Source of the DNA: an uncultured Sphingomonadaceae bacterium
GTDB lineage: Bacteria; Pseudomonadota; Alphaproteobacteria; Sphingomonadales; Sphingomonadaceae
NCBI GenBank assembly: GCA_947497315.1
Contig: CANMFX010000001.1
Span: forward strand, 434,001 to 498,000
Direction: 5' to 3'
DNA: 64,000 bases
The translations under genes and the position numbers were made by a program. This document shows, in pieces, positions 8,826 to 18,329 of this stretch. The stretch's first letter is position 1, and every line of letters begins with the position of its first letter. The notes under the pieces were generated by a model. The model ran no database searches. It was not told the DNA's origin and saw only the letters and a list, made by a program, of their open reading frames with translations.

Positions 8826-9061
8826 TCTTCCGCCCCCTGTAGCGATATTCTTTTTACGAATATTTGCTCTTTCTTGGCCTTTAGTTTGTTAGATATTGGA
8901 TAGTCAACAAAATTGATAGTCGACCGCCATTAGAGTCCTGTTTTGTAAAACTACAGGCTGAAATGATCTTGCATAATAACCAGGATACTCATTGCTGCAT
9001 TGCGCGCGGTGCATTTCATGGCTAAACGATTTTGCTTCCGCGACACTATTCAGGTGCAAGC
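8826..9061. other. Intergenic region between the diguanylate cyclase and purE
   Basis: About 235 bases, AT-rich near the cyclase gene. It separates divergent genes and must contain both promoters; I see no strong promoter or hairpin. AGGTG seven bases before 9062 is the purE ribosome binding site. Confidence 0.4.
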
Positions 9062-9574
9062 ATGACCGAAGCCACGCCGAAAACCGGCCACCAGACCACG
9101 CCGCAAATTGGCATCATCATGGGCAGCCAGTCTGACTGGGTGACCATGCGCCTTGCAGCCGAGATTCTGGAACAGCTGGATGTCGCGCATGAAGTCAGGA
9201 TTATTTCGGCACACCGGACGCCGGATCGGCTCTACGACTATGCCAAAGCGGCGGCCTCGCGGAAGCTGAAGGTGATTATCGCTGGCGCTGGCGGCGCGGC
9301 GCATCTGCCGGGCATGGCCGCGGCTATGACACGCGTACCGGTGCTTGGTGTGCCTATACAGTCACGCACTTTAAACGGTGTCGACAGCCTGCTTTCCATT
9401 GCACAGATGCCGGCGGGTATTCCGGTCGGCACTTTGGCCATTGGCGATGCAGGTGCAAAAAATGCCGCCTTGCTGGCCGCTGCGATTCTGGCAAATGACG
9501 ACGAAGCCCTGGGTCTTCGTCTGGATAAATGGCGCGCCGACCAAAGCGCTGCCGTGGCCGATCAGCCGGAATAG
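9062..9574 (+). CDS. purE: N5-carboxyaminoimidazole ribonucleotide mutase
   Basis: A 170-residue cytoplasmic enzyme of purine synthesis that moves the carboxylate of N5-CAIR to give CAIR. The class I PurE features are plain: IIMGSQSDW near the start, [15 protein letters not shown] with the catalytic His, and [10 protein letters not shown]. The ATG at 9062 follows AGGTG at proper distance; an in-frame TTG at 9032 would add ten residues without support. It is followed nine bases later by purK, its partner enzyme. Confidence 0.96.
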   Translation: MTEATPKTGHQTTPQIGIIMGSQSDWVTMRLAAEILEQLDVAHEVRIISAHRTPDRLYDYAKAAASRKLKVIIAGAGGAAHLPGMAAAMTRVPVLGVPIQSRTLNGVDSLLSIAQMPAGIPVGTLAIGDAGAKNAALLAAAILANDDEALGLRLDKWRADQSAAVADQPE

Positions 9575-9583
9575 TCAGCCGCG

Positions 9584-10654
9584 ATGACTCCACTCCCTCC
9601 CGGCTCGGTCATTGGCATATTGGGCGGCGGTCAATTGGGCCGTATGCTGGCGGTCGCCGCGGCACAACTTGGCTATCGCTGTCATATCTACGCGCCCGAC
9701 AAAGCCAGCGTTGCCGCAGATGTCGCTGCAGAATTCACCTGTGCACAGGATGATGATATCGAGGCACTGGGCAAGTTTGCCGATGGCTGCGACGTCATCA
9801 CCTTCGAATTTGAAAATGTTCCCGTCGCATCACTCAATGCCACCGCCGGCCGCGCCCCGCTTCACCCTCCGATTGGAGCGCTGGACATTGCACAAAACCG
9901 GATTGCGGAGAAAAATTTCGCCCGCGTCCATGGCGGCACAACAGCCCCCTTTACCGAAGTCACGGATCCGGCATCACTGGACAAGGCGATCGATCACGTT
10001 AGCGCGCCCGCCATTTTGAAGACCATCCGCATGGGCTATGATGGCAAGGGGCAAAGCAGAATAAAGCCGGGAGACGATCTGGCCGCCCATTGGGATGCAG
10101 TAGGCCATCAACCCTGCGTGGCCGAAGGTTTTGTAGAGTTCACACACGAATTTTCGGTCATATTGGTGCGCGGACAGGATGGCACCATCCGCTACTGGGA
10201 TACGCCGCATAATGTCCATGAAGACGGTATATTGGCAAAATCCCTGCTGCCCGCCCCCGATCATATAGTCGAGCAAGAGAAAGCTGCCCGCGCACTGGCG
10301 GCAAAGATGGCGGAAGCGATGGACTATGTCGGCGTGCTCACATGCGAGTTTTTTGCCACTGCCGATGGGCCGGTGTTCAACGAAATGGCGCCGCGTGTCC
10401 ATAATAGCGGCCACTGGACAATAGAAGGCGCGATCACCAGCCAGTTTGAAAATCATATCCGCGCAATAACCGGATTACCGCTGGGTGATACCGGCCTCGC
10501 TGCGAAAAAGGTCGAGATGACGAACCTGATCGGGGGCGCAGCCGATGAATGGCAGGCTCTGTTATCGGACCCTGCAAAGCATCTCCATCTTTATGGCAAA
10601 ACCGAAAGCCGACCGGGCCGGAAAATGGGCCATGTCACCAAATTACTTTTCTGA
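9584..10654 (+). CDS. purK: N5-carboxyaminoimidazole ribonucleotide synthase
   Basis: A 356-residue ATP-grasp enzyme that carboxylates AIR with bicarbonate and ATP to give N5-CAIR, the substrate of PurE. It shows the N-terminal nucleotide-binding turn IGILGGGQLGRML, the substrate region VITFEFENVP, and the ATP-grasp core ILKTIRMGYDGKGQ and CEFFATADGPVFNEMAPR with metal-binding Glu/Asn. Length fits the family. It forms a two-gene operon with purE; folA follows after 35 bases and may be cotranscribed. Confidence 0.96.
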   Translation: MTPLPPGSVIGILGGGQLGRMLAVAAAQLGYRCHIYAPDKASVAADVAAEFTCAQDDDIEALGKFADGCDVITFEFENVPVASLNATAGRAPLHPPIGALDIAQNRIAEKNFARVHGGTTAPFTEVTDPASLDKAIDHVSAPAILKTIRMGYDGKGQSRIKPGDDLAAHWDAVGHQPCVAEGFVEFTHEFSVILVRGQDGTIRYWDTPHNVHEDGILAKSLLPAPDHIVEQEKAARALAAKMAEAMDYVGVLTCEFFATADGPVFNEMAPRVHNSGHWTIEGAITSQFENHIRAITGLPLGDTGLAAKKVEMTNLIGGAADEWQALLSDPAKHLHLYGKTESRPGRKMGHVTKLLF

Positions 10655-10689
10655 TTTGCACATGATTTAATCTGGGGTAGGCGCATGTC

Positions 10690-11184
10690 ATGAACCATCC
10701 CGAAATCATTCTGTTTCTCGCTCGTGCCGATAATGGTGTCATTGGTGACAAAGACACTATTCCCTGGCGTCTACCCACCGACCAACGTCGATTCAAATCC
10801 ATGACTATGGGCAAACCGATGATCATGGGGCGCAAGACTTTTGACAGCTTGCCCGGTCTGCTGCCGGGGCGTCGGCACATTGTTTTGACCCGCGATGCGG
10901 ATTGGGAGGCAGACGGAGCCGAGGTCGCGGGCAATATCGAGGAAGCTTTGAAAATGGCCAATGCCCCGCAAATCGCGATTATCGGCGGTGCGGAAATTTA
11001 TCGGTTATTCTTGCCTAAAGCCGACCGGATTGCACTTACCGAAGTGCATATTGATGCCGAGGGCGACACAGCCATGGAGCGGTTTGACCCGGCCATCTGG
11101 CAGGAAAGCGAACGGGAAGATCATGATGCGGAAAATGGCCGGCCCGCCTTTTCCTTCGTCACACTGAAACGGAAAAATATATGA
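10690..11184 (+). CDS. folA: Dihydrofolate reductase
   Basis: A 164-residue enzyme that reduces dihydrofolate to tetrahydrofolate with NADPH. Motifs include ADNGVIGDKDTIPWRLPTD (residues about 11-29, with the conserved PW and acidic residue), MGRKTFDSLPGLLPGRRHIVLTR, and IIGGAEIYRLFLPKADRI, which match bacterial DHFR. The stop overlaps the start of the dipeptidase gene by four bases (ATGA), implying translational coupling. It follows purK, grouping purine and folate one-carbon metabolism. Confidence 0.95.
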   Translation: MNHPEIILFLARADNGVIGDKDTIPWRLPTDQRRFKSMTMGKPMIMGRKTFDSLPGLLPGRRHIVLTRDADWEADGAEVAGNIEEALKMANAPQIAIIGGAEIYRLFLPKADRIALTEVHIDAEGDTAMERFDPAIWQESEREDHDAENGRPAFSFVTLKRKNI

Positions 11185-12395
11185 AGAAGTTTTTCATCGG
11201 ACTATTGGTCGTTCTTCTTGCCTGCATTGCGGCCTTTTTCATTTTCGCGCCCAGCATATTTGAAAAACAGACCAATATGGTCGATGGCAAACCACTGCCT
11301 GAAATTTCCGCAGAGGCCCAAAAGCTGCATGACAGCCTGATGATTGTCGATCTGCACAGTGATACATTATTGTGGAAGCGCAAAATCAATGACGCTGTCG
11401 ATTATGGCCATGTCGATTTGAAGCGAATGCAAGATGGCAATGTCGGTCTGCAAATATTTTCCAGTGTTACCAAAACGCCGAAAAACCAGAATTATGACAG
11501 CAACAGCGCCGACAGCGACAATATCACAATGCTCACTGTTGCGCAGCTTCAACCCATCCGCACATGGTCTTCCCTGCTGGAACGCCAGTTGTGGCACGCG
11601 ACAAAACTGGACCGCGCCGTCTCCGCTTCTGATGGTGCGATGGTTGCAATAAGCGAACCCGGCCATGTGCAAGGGTTGGACGCGGTGCGCGGCGGTGACG
11701 ACAAACCGGTTGGCGTCATGTTCTCTGCCGAAGGGCTGCAAACACTGGAGGGGAAACAGGAGAATCTCGACAAGCTTTATGACGCGGGCATGCGCATGGC
11801 CGGGCTCGTCCATTTTTTCGACAATAAGCTCGCCGGATCCATGCATGGTGAAGAAAAAGGCGGGCTTACCGAATTTGGCCGCCAGATTGTCCAGGATATG
11901 GAAGACAAAGGCATGATCGTGGATATTGCCCATTCAAGCCATGAAGCGGTAGCCGACATCCTGAAAATGGCGCGGCGCCCGGTTGTCTCAAGCCACGGCG
12001 GTGTGCAGGCGGTCTGCGGAGTTAACCGCAATCTAACCGATGACGAGATCAAGGGCGTGGCAGCCACAGGCGGTATAATCGGGCTGGGCTATTGGGACGG
12101 CGCGATGTGTGACACGGACCCCAAAAGCGTTGCCAGAGCGGTCAAGCATGTCCGCGATCTGGTCGGCATCGAACATGCCGCCTTGGGCAGCGATTTCGAC
12201 GGCGCGGTAACGACCCGTTTCGATACCAGCGGGATAGTCCATATCACTCAAGCCCTGATGCAGGCGGGTTTCACTGAGGACGAAATTCGCGCAGTGATGG
12301 GAGGCAATGCCATGCGGGTACTGCAGCAGGGTCTTGTCCCTTTAAAAGATTTACCCAAACAAGCGGTTGAACAAACCGCTGAAACTGGCCAATAG
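11181..12395 (+). CDS. Membrane-anchored peptidase family M19 (dipeptidase)
   Basis: A 404-residue protein with an uncleaved-looking N-terminal hydrophobic segment (residues about 3-23) that would place the enzyme in the periplasm. The zinc-binding HxD of renal-dipeptidase-like M19 enzymes is visible in IVDLHSDTLLW, the bridging Glu in MFSAEGLQTLEG, and two His sites in IVDIAHSSHEAV and RPVVSSHGG; AALGSDFDG closes the barrel. Members cleave dipeptides, often with mixed L/D residues. The gene overlaps folA by four bases and is followed nine bases later by ribF. Confidence 0.93.
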   Translation: MKKFFIGLLVVLLACIAAFFIFAPSIFEKQTNMVDGKPLPEISAEAQKLHDSLMIVDLHSDTLLWKRKINDAVDYGHVDLKRMQDGNVGLQIFSSVTKTPKNQNYDSNSADSDNITMLTVAQLQPIRTWSSLLERQLWHATKLDRAVSASDGAMVAISEPGHVQGLDAVRGGDDKPVGVMFSAEGLQTLEGKQENLDKLYDAGMRMAGLVHFFDNKLAGSMHGEEKGGLTEFGRQIVQDMEDKGMIVDIAHSSHEAVADILKMARRPVVSSHGGVQAVCGVNRNLTDDEIKGVAATGGIIGLGYWDGAMCDTDPKSVARAVKHVRDLVGIEHAALGSDFDGAVTTRFDTSGIVHITQALMQAGFTEDEIRAVMGGNAMRVLQQGLVPLKDLPKQAVEQTAETGQ

Positions 12396-12403
12396 CGCAA
12401 ATC

Positions 12404-13324
12404 ATGCGGCTAAGTGGGCAAAACAGAATAGCGGAAAATATGCGCGGCGCGATCATCGCGCTCGGCAATTTTGATGGTTTTCACAGAGGGCATCAGGCAG
12501 TTGCGCAGGTTGCGATTGACTGGGCCAAAGCCGAAGGCCGGCCGGCGATAATCGCGACTTTCGATCCGCATCCTGTACGTCATTTTCAACCCGATGCCCC
12601 GCCCTTTCGCCTGACGACGCTGAATCAGCGGGAGCGGTTGTTCACCGCGGCCGGCGCCGACGCAATGCTGGTTTTTGAATTTGGCGCAGAGCTTGCGGGC
12701 ACCACGGCTGAGGATTTTGTCGAAAAATTGATGGTCGAACGGTTTGGTGCAGCGGGCATTGTCACCGGCGAAGACTTCACCTTTGGCAAGGGACGCGCCG
12801 GTAACATCGAGGTGATGAAGCAACTCGGCGAGCCTTTGGGCCTTGCCACCAAATCCGTCGGACCCGTGAGCGACAGTGATGAAGTCATCTCCTCCAGCCG
12901 TATCCGCGACGCGCTAAAAGCTGGAGACTGTGAAACCGCAACCAAGCTCCTGACGCGGCCCTTTGCCATTGAAGGAACGGTTATTCACGGCGATAAAAAT
13001 GGCCGTAAGCTCGGATATCCCACCGCCAATATCGACATCGATCACTATTTGCGCCCCAAATATGGCATTTATGCCGTTAAAGGCCGCTTGCCCGATGGCC
13101 GTATCGTCCATGGCGCTGCCAACCTTGGCATCCGGCCGACTTTCGATCCGCCAAAAGAGTTGCTTGAGCCCTATTTCTTTGACTTTTCCGAAGATCTTTA
13201 CGGGCAGGTGATTGAGGTCGAGCTTCATCATTTCCTTCGCGGGGAGAAGAAATTCGATGATCTCGATGGCCTGATGGCGCAGATGGAAAAGGACTGCGCC
13301 AAGGCCCGGGACATGCTTGGATGA
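12404..13324 (+). CDS. ribF: Bifunctional riboflavin kinase/FAD synthetase
   Basis: A 306-residue protein that makes FMN then FAD from riboflavin and ATP. The N-terminal nucleotidyltransferase domain shows ALGNFDGFHRGHQAV and IATFDPHPVRHF; VTGEDFTFGKGRAGN follows. The C-terminal flavokinase domain begins near residue 185 with GDKNGRKLGYPTANI and continues with GAANLGIRPTFD. The start has about 17 residues before the conserved LGNFDG; an internal ATG at 12440 is an alternative. The stop overlaps the next gene by four bases. Confidence 0.95.
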   Translation: MRLSGQNRIAENMRGAIIALGNFDGFHRGHQAVAQVAIDWAKAEGRPAIIATFDPHPVRHFQPDAPPFRLTTLNQRERLFTAAGADAMLVFEFGAELAGTTAEDFVEKLMVERFGAAGIVTGEDFTFGKGRAGNIEVMKQLGEPLGLATKSVGPVSDSDEVISSSRIRDALKAGDCETATKLLTRPFAIEGTVIHGDKNGRKLGYPTANIDIDHYLRPKYGIYAVKGRLPDGRIVHGAANLGIRPTFDPPKELLEPYFFDFSEDLYGQVIEVELHHFLRGEKKFDDLDGLMAQMEKDCAKARDMLG

Positions 13325-14304
13325 AGAGCAAGCTGCTATGGGGGCTTGGCAGCCTCTGGATGCTGTTCCTCATCGTCCTTTTGCTTAACAGTTCCATATG
13401 GGCGCCCGATCCCGAAGGGCGATTGAAGATGATTGCTCATCGCGGGGTCCATCATCTCTATGATCCAGCAGGGGTCGGCCGGGATGATTGCACAGCTATT
13501 CGCATGCTTCCGGGACAGGAAGATCTGGAAATTTTCGAGAATAGCATTCGCTCGATCCATGCAGCTATTGGCATGGAAGCGGACATGATCGAGGTGGATA
13601 TCGCCCCGACCAAAGATGGAAAGATGGTGCTGTTCCACGACTGGACCGTTGATTGCCGCACGAACGGCAAAGGCAAAGTAAGAGACCTCACGTTGGCGGA
13701 GTTGCAATCACTGGACGTCGGTTATGGCTATTCGGCCGATGGCGGTCAGACATTCCCGTTGCGCGGAAAAGGAGCCGGCGAAATCCCGACTGTCGAAGAA
13801 GTGCTGGCGGCCGCAGCATTCAAACCTTTTCTGTTCAATTTCAAAAGCAATGATCCCGGTGAAGCGAACCAACTGAATGCGATCCTGAAAACTGCAGGCC
13901 GGAACGCCCTGAAAGAAGGCGATGGTTTTTATGGAGCCGAGGCCCCGGTGAAACGTATGAAAGAACTGATCCCCGGGACATGGGCCTGGTCAAATGCCGG
14001 CGCAAAAACCTGCACCACGGACTATGCGTGGATGGGCTGGCTTGGCATCATGCCGGACAGCTGCAAGGACGGGACGCTCATCGTACCACTCAACTATCAA
14101 TGGGCCTTTGCCGGGTGGCCAAACCGTACCATTGCCCGGATGGAAACAGCCGGTGCGCGCATCCTGATTATCGGCCCGATGAAAAGCGGCGAGGCGAGCG
14201 GCGGCCTCACCCATGGGGATCAGCTGACGGACATTCCGGCAAACTTCAACGGCTATGTGATGGTTGAGGATATCAGGAAGGTCGGGCCGGCTCTTGTTCG
14301 GTAG
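13321..14304 (+). CDS. Glycerophosphodiester phosphodiesterase-family protein
   Basis: A 327-residue protein with an N-terminal membrane segment (about residues 6-25), predicted to face the periplasm. GDPD-family catalytic elements are present: MIAHRGVHHL (general acid/base His), the acidic pair in ADMIEVDIAPTKDGKMVLFHD, and the second His there; IPTVEEVL and FKSND follow the family layout. About 30 extra residues (VGRDDCTAIRMLPG) sit between the first His and the ENSIRSI motif and contain one of several Cys that could pair after export. The substrate could be glycerophosphodiesters or a related phosphodiester. It overlaps ribF by four bases. Confidence 0.85.
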   Translation: MKSKLLWGLGSLWMLFLIVLLLNSSIWAPDPEGRLKMIAHRGVHHLYDPAGVGRDDCTAIRMLPGQEDLEIFENSIRSIHAAIGMEADMIEVDIAPTKDGKMVLFHDWTVDCRTNGKGKVRDLTLAELQSLDVGYGYSADGGQTFPLRGKGAGEIPTVEEVLAAAAFKPFLFNFKSNDPGEANQLNAILKTAGRNALKEGDGFYGAEAPVKRMKELIPGTWAWSNAGAKTCTTDYAWMGWLGIMPDSCKDGTLIVPLNYQWAFAGWPNRTIARMETAGARILIIGPMKSGEASGGLTHGDQLTDIPANFNGYVMVEDIRKVGPALVR

Positions 14305-14377
14305 CGGATCGTGGTGATTCACTGACCGTGAAATCCCGCTTGCGCCCGCGCGCTGCCTCGCCTAATCCCCGCCAATC

Positions 14378-17296
14378 ATGACCGATAATGCACCCGCCAA
14401 AGAGCGCGATTATAAAGACACGGTTTTTCTGCCGAAAACCGATTTCCCGATGAAAGCCGGCCTTGCGAACAAGGAACCGGCGATTCTGGAGCGCTGGCAG
14501 ACTATCGGGCTTTATGAAAAGCTGCGTGAGGCCCGTGCGGGACGGGAAAAGTTCATTTTTCATGACGGCCCGCCTTATGCCAATGGCAATATCCATATCG
14601 GTCATAGCCTGAACAAGACGCTGAAAGACCTTGTTGTACGGTCACAGAATATGCTCGGAAAGGACGCACCTTTTGTTCCGGGCTGGGATTGTCACGGCCT
14701 GCCGATCGAGTGGAAGATCGAGGAGCAATATCGCAAGAAAAAGCGCAACAAGGACGAGGTCCCGGCCAGCGAGTTTCGCGCCGAATGCCGCGAATATGCG
14801 GACAAATGGGTGGACGTCCAGCGCGAGGAATTCAAGCGGCTCGGTATCCTGGCGCAATGGGACAAGCCCTATCTGACGATGGATTATGACGCCGAAGCGG
14901 CGATTGTCACCGAGCTGCTGAAGTTTGCGGAAGCGGGACAACTCTATCGCGGCGCAAAGCCGGTGATGTGGTCGCCGGTGGAAAAAACCGCCTTGGCTGA
15001 AGCCGAGGTGGAATATGAAGATATTACATCGACGCAGATTGATGTGGCGTTTGAGATTGTCGAAGCGCCAAATGCGCCGGAACTAGTTGGCGCGCATGCG
15101 GTGATCTGGACGACGACGCCCTGGACGATTCCGGTCAATCAGGCACTCGCCTATGGGGCGGATGTTGAATACGAACTAGTAGACTTTTACACCGAAGAGC
15201 CTTCAGAGAACTGCCCGCTCTCTGGCGGAAAGCTTCTTATTGCCAAAGAACTGGTCGGCGACCTTTGGGCAAAACTCAAACAAACTTATGGCGAAAAGAC
15301 AGAACTACCTCCGATTACCACAATAAAAGGCTCCCAACTCGCCGGAGCCATCGCCAAACACCCGATGGCCGACACATTCCCCGACAGCGAATTTTACACC
15401 AAGCCGCGTCCGTTTCTTGACGGCTCGCATTTTGTCACCACCGAAGCCGGTACCGGCCTTGTCCATATGTCGCCTGACCATGGCGAGGATGATTTCCTGC
15501 TGTGCAAAGCCAATGGCATCAACCCGGTGTTCGCGGTTGATGCGGATGGCGTCTATCGCGACGATTGGGATTGGCTGCCGCGCGGCGATGAACGCGCAGG
15601 CGGTGTGATTAACAAGAAATTTGTCAGCAGCACTGGCCCGATTTGCGAAGACCTGCGCGCAGCCGGAGGCTTGCTCTCGGCCAGCGATGATTTTCAGCAT
15701 AGCTATCCGCATAGCTGGCGGTCCAAGGCGAAGATCATCTATCGCTGCACGCCGCAATGGTTTGTGCCGATGGACGAGCCGCTGACCGCGCCTGCCATTA
15801 TCGATCCGATTGAAGATGAGCCCGGTGAGACAGTCGTCGGCCATGCCGAAGGCGTCGCCGAGACCCTGCGCGAAGTCGCTCTCGACGAAATCCGCAACAA
15901 AGTGCGCTTTGTACCGGAACGCGGCAGACGCCGTCTGGAATCCATGGTCGAAGGCCGCCCCGACTGGGTGCTCAGCCGTCAGCGCGCCTGGGGCGTGCCG
16001 ATTGCGCTTTATGTCGATCGCAAAACCGGCGACTATCTCAATGACCCGGCGGTCAATGAGCGCATCATCGCCGCCTTCAAGACCGGTGGCGCCGATGCGT
16101 GGTTCAATGCCGATCATCAGGAATTTCTCGGCAACAAGTACAGCCTGGACGATTATGAAGTGATCACCGATATTCTCGATGTCTGGTTTGACAGCGGCTG
16201 CACCCATAGCTTTGTGCTGGAAAGCGGCAAATGGCCGGATCATCAGACGCCGGCCGATCTCTATCTCGAAGGCAGCGACCAGCATCGCGGCTGGTTCCAG
16301 TCGAGTCTGTTAGAATCATGCGGCACACGCGGCCGTGCGCCTTACAAGGCCGTGCTGACCCACGGCATGACGCTCGACAAGAATGGCAAGAAAATGTCGA
16401 AGTCGCTCGGTAATACGCTCGACCCGCAAAAGATTATCAACGTCAATGGCGCCGATATCCTGCGCCTGTGGGCCGCGAGCGTCGATTTCACCGAGGATCA
16501 CCGGATCGGCGATGAAATCCTGAAAGGCGTCACCGACAGCTATCGCAAATTGCGCAATACGTTTCGCTATATGCTCGGCGGCCTCAGCGATTTTGAGGAT
16601 AGCGAACGCGTCGCCGTGGCCGATATGCCGGAGCTGGAGCGATATATTCTCCACCGCCTGGCCGAGGTTGATGCGAAGCTGAAACAGCATGTGAATGATT
16701 TCGCCTTTGGTCCCTATATGCGCGAGCTGACCGCCTTTGCGCAGGATGACCTGAGCGCCTTTTTCTTCGATATCCGCAAGGACTGTCTCTATTGCGACGC
16801 GCCGGATGATCCCAAGCGTATGGCGTACCGGACGGTCATGGATGTCCTGTTCCACGCCCTCTCCCGCTATATCGCACCGGTGCTGGTCTTTACCGCAGAG
16901 GAAATTTGGCAAAGCCGCTTTCCTGACGAGAATGATTCGATCCACCTGAAAGAATGGCCGGAAGTCGATGCGACCTGGACAGACGCCGCACTCGCTGGAA
17001 AATGGGAAAACATTCGCACTGCCAGAATCAACGTTACCGAAGCGATTGAACCGTTGCGACGCGAGAAAACTATCCGTTCCAGCCTGGAAGCAGAAGTGAC
17101 GTTTCCAATGGGCGACCTGCCTATCGACGCGAGTGAATTTGCAGAATTATGCATCGTTGCCGATGTGAAAGATGGAGCGGAGATCACTGTGACCAAGACA
17201 GAGCATAGCAAATGCGGCCGGTGCTGGCGCCTGCTGCCCGATGTATCGGAAGACGGCGCGCTTTGTGGTCGCTGTGACGGGGTTCTGAACGCATGA
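14378..17296 (+). CDS. ileS: Isoleucyl-tRNA synthetase
   Basis: A 972-residue class I synthetase charging tRNA-Ile. The HIGH motif is NIHIGHSLNKTLKD (about residue 72), the editing domain includes TTTPWTIPVNQALAYG and the HED-type region HMSPDHGEDDF, and KMSKS appears as GKKMSKSLGNT (about residue 670). The C-terminal zinc-type Cys pairs CGRCW and CGRCD are present. Length fits bacterial IleS. Its stop overlaps the lspA start by four bases (ATGA), an arrangement common in proteobacteria. Confidence 0.97.
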   Translation: MTDNAPAKERDYKDTVFLPKTDFPMKAGLANKEPAILERWQTIGLYEKLREARAGREKFIFHDGPPYANGNIHIGHSLNKTLKDLVVRSQNMLGKDAPFVPGWDCHGLPIEWKIEEQYRKKKRNKDEVPASEFRAECREYADKWVDVQREEFKRLGILAQWDKPYLTMDYDAEAAIVTELLKFAEAGQLYRGAKPVMWSPVEKTALAEAEVEYEDITSTQIDVAFEIVEAPNAPELVGAHAVIWTTTPWTIPVNQALAYGADVEYELVDFYTEEPSENCPLSGGKLLIAKELVGDLWAKLKQTYGEKTELPPITTIKGSQLAGAIAKHPMADTFPDSEFYTKPRPFLDGSHFVTTEAGTGLVHMSPDHGEDDFLLCKANGINPVFAVDADGVYRDDWDWLPRGDERAGGVINKKFVSSTGPICEDLRAAGGLLSASDDFQHSYPHSWRSKAKIIYRCTPQWFVPMDEPLTAPAIIDPIEDEPGETVVGHAEGVAETLREVALDEIRNKVRFVPERGRRRLESMVEGRPDWVLSRQRAWGVPIALYVDRKTGDYLNDPAVNERIIAAFKTGGADAWFNADHQEFLGNKYSLDDYEVITDILDVWFDSGCTHSFVLESGKWPDHQTPADLYLEGSDQHRGWFQSSLLESCGTRGRAPYKAVLTHGMTLDKNGKKMSKSLGNTLDPQKIINVNGADILRLWAASVDFTEDHRIGDEILKGVTDSYRKLRNTFRYMLGGLSDFEDSERVAVADMPELERYILHRLAEVDAKLKQHVNDFAFGPYMRELTAFAQDDLSAFFFDIRKDCLYCDAPDDPKRMAYRTVMDVLFHALSRYIAPVLVFTAEEIWQSRFPDENDSIHLKEWPEVDATWTDAALAGKWENIRTARINVTEAIEPLRREKTIRSSLEAEVTFPMGDLPIDASEFAELCIVADVKDGAEITVTKTEHSKCGRCWRLLPDVSEDGALCGRCDGVLNA

Positions 17297-17793
17297 CCAA
17301 TCCAGCATCGAAATACCGGATTACCGGGCTTGTCGTCGCCTTCACAATTTTCATCATGGACCAGTTTACCAAATATATGGTGATGCATCCGCTCGACCTG
17401 AAGGCCAAGGGCCAGATTGAATTGCTGCCCTTTTTCAACCTGACCTGGGCGGAAAATTACGGCGTATCGATGGGATTTCTGACCGCATCGACCGATTTTC
17501 AGCGCTGGGCACTGGTCGCCCTGACCGGTGCGATTGGCGTCGCCGTGTTGATCTGGATGTGGCGGGAAAAGGCGAAATGGGATATTATTGCGCTTTCCTT
17601 CGTCCTCGGCGGGGCGATGGGCAATATATTGGACCGGGCACGGCTCGGCTATGTTGCTGATTTTGCAGACTTGCATATTGGCGACTTCCGCCCGTTCCTG
17701 ATTTTCAATGTCGCGGATGCGTGCATTTCCATCGGGGTCGTAATCTTGCTTGCACGCGCGCTGTTAATACGCGAAAAGCCGGAAGAAGATTAA
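17293..17793 (+). CDS. lspA: Lipoprotein signal peptidase II
   Basis: A 166-residue inner membrane aspartyl protease with about four membrane segments that removes signal peptides from lipidated prolipoproteins. The catalytic region is visible as ALGGAMGNILDRARLG-type residues (GNILDRARLGYVADF) and FNVADACISIGV, each holding one catalytic Asp; NLTWAENYGVSMGF is the conserved N-terminal box. It is coupled to ileS by a four-base overlap and followed by the DUF3035 lipoprotein, one of its likely substrates. Confidence 0.96.
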   Translation: MTNPASKYRITGLVVAFTIFIMDQFTKYMVMHPLDLKAKGQIELLPFFNLTWAENYGVSMGFLTASTDFQRWALVALTGAIGVAVLIWMWREKAKWDIIALSFVLGGAMGNILDRARLGYVADFADLHIGDFRPFLIFNVADACISIGVVILLARALLIREKPEED

Positions 17794-17825
17794 TATTCAG
17801 CTTGGTGACAGTTGACCCATGGCAA

Positions 17826-17844
17826 AGAGCCCGCCAAAGGCTCT
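17826..17844 (+). other. Hairpin between lspA and the DUF3035 gene
   Basis: AGAGCC and GGCTCT form a perfect 6-bp stem with a 7-base loop, 32 bases after the lspA stop. There is no T-run after it, so it is more likely an mRNA processing or stability element than a full terminator. Confidence 0.45.
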
Positions 17845-17850
17845 AGGTAG

Positions 17851-17878
17851 AGATTTAAGGCCGAGCAAAGATTTAAGG
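17851..17878 (+). repeat. Direct repeat AGATTTAAGG before the DUF3035 gene
   Basis: The 10-mer AGATTTAAGG occurs at 17851-17860 and 17869-17878. The second copy supplies the AAGGGA ribosome site of the next gene, so the first may act as a decoy site or a small-RNA target, or may be a chance duplication. Confidence 0.6.
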
Positions 17879-17886
17879 GAATGAAT

Positions 17887-18294
17887 ATGCGTAAATCAGT
17901 AATTGGTATCAGTCTCGTTTCACTGGTTGGGCTGTCTGCTTGCGGTTCCAGCGGCCTGTTTGACCGTGACCGTCCCGATGAATTCGCTGTGTCGCGCCAG
18001 GCACCGCTGGTGATTCCACCCGATTTCGCTCTCACCCCGCCACAGCCCGGCCAGCCGCGCCCGCAAACCGGTGGTGTGCAGCAACAGACGCTGGAAGCCA
18101 TGTTTGGCGGCGCGCAGGCACGCAGTGTCACCGAATCCGCGATTGTCGGCCAAGCTGGTGACGCCGATGCCGGTATCCGCTCTTCTGTGGGTGATGCCGG
18201 AACGTTCACTGTCGACAAGGGTAGCGTAACCCGCGACATTATCGCGGCCCCGGAAGGCGATGGTCAAACCGCGCAGGCCGCTACACCCGAATAG
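17887..18294 (+). CDS. DUF3035 family lipoprotein (BamF-type)
   Basis: About 135 residues. The signal peptide ends in the lipobox GLSAC, so the product is an outer or inner membrane lipoprotein. After it comes LFDRDRPDEFAVSRQAPLV followed by the proline-rich IPPDFALTPP typical of DUF3035, whose alphaproteobacterial members were named BamF as a BAM-complex-associated lipoprotein. The ATG at 17881 abuts AAGGGA; the ATG at 17887 has proper spacing and is preferred. It lies directly after lspA, the peptidase that would process it. Confidence 0.85.
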   Translation: MRKSVIGISLVSLVGLSACGSSGLFDRDRPDEFAVSRQAPLVIPPDFALTPPQPGQPRPQTGGVQQQTLEAMFGGAQARSVTESAIVGQAGDADAGIRSSVGDAGTFTVDKGSVTRDIIAAPEGDGQTAQAATPE

Positions 18295-18329
18295 TTTCTG
18301 TAAATAGTCGGCAATTATTGGCTGGCTTT

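Noticed and set aside
15305-16285. A 326-codon open frame on the minus strand
   Set aside because: It lies wholly inside ileS and its composition is that of an antisense reading; ileS motifs are intact over the span.
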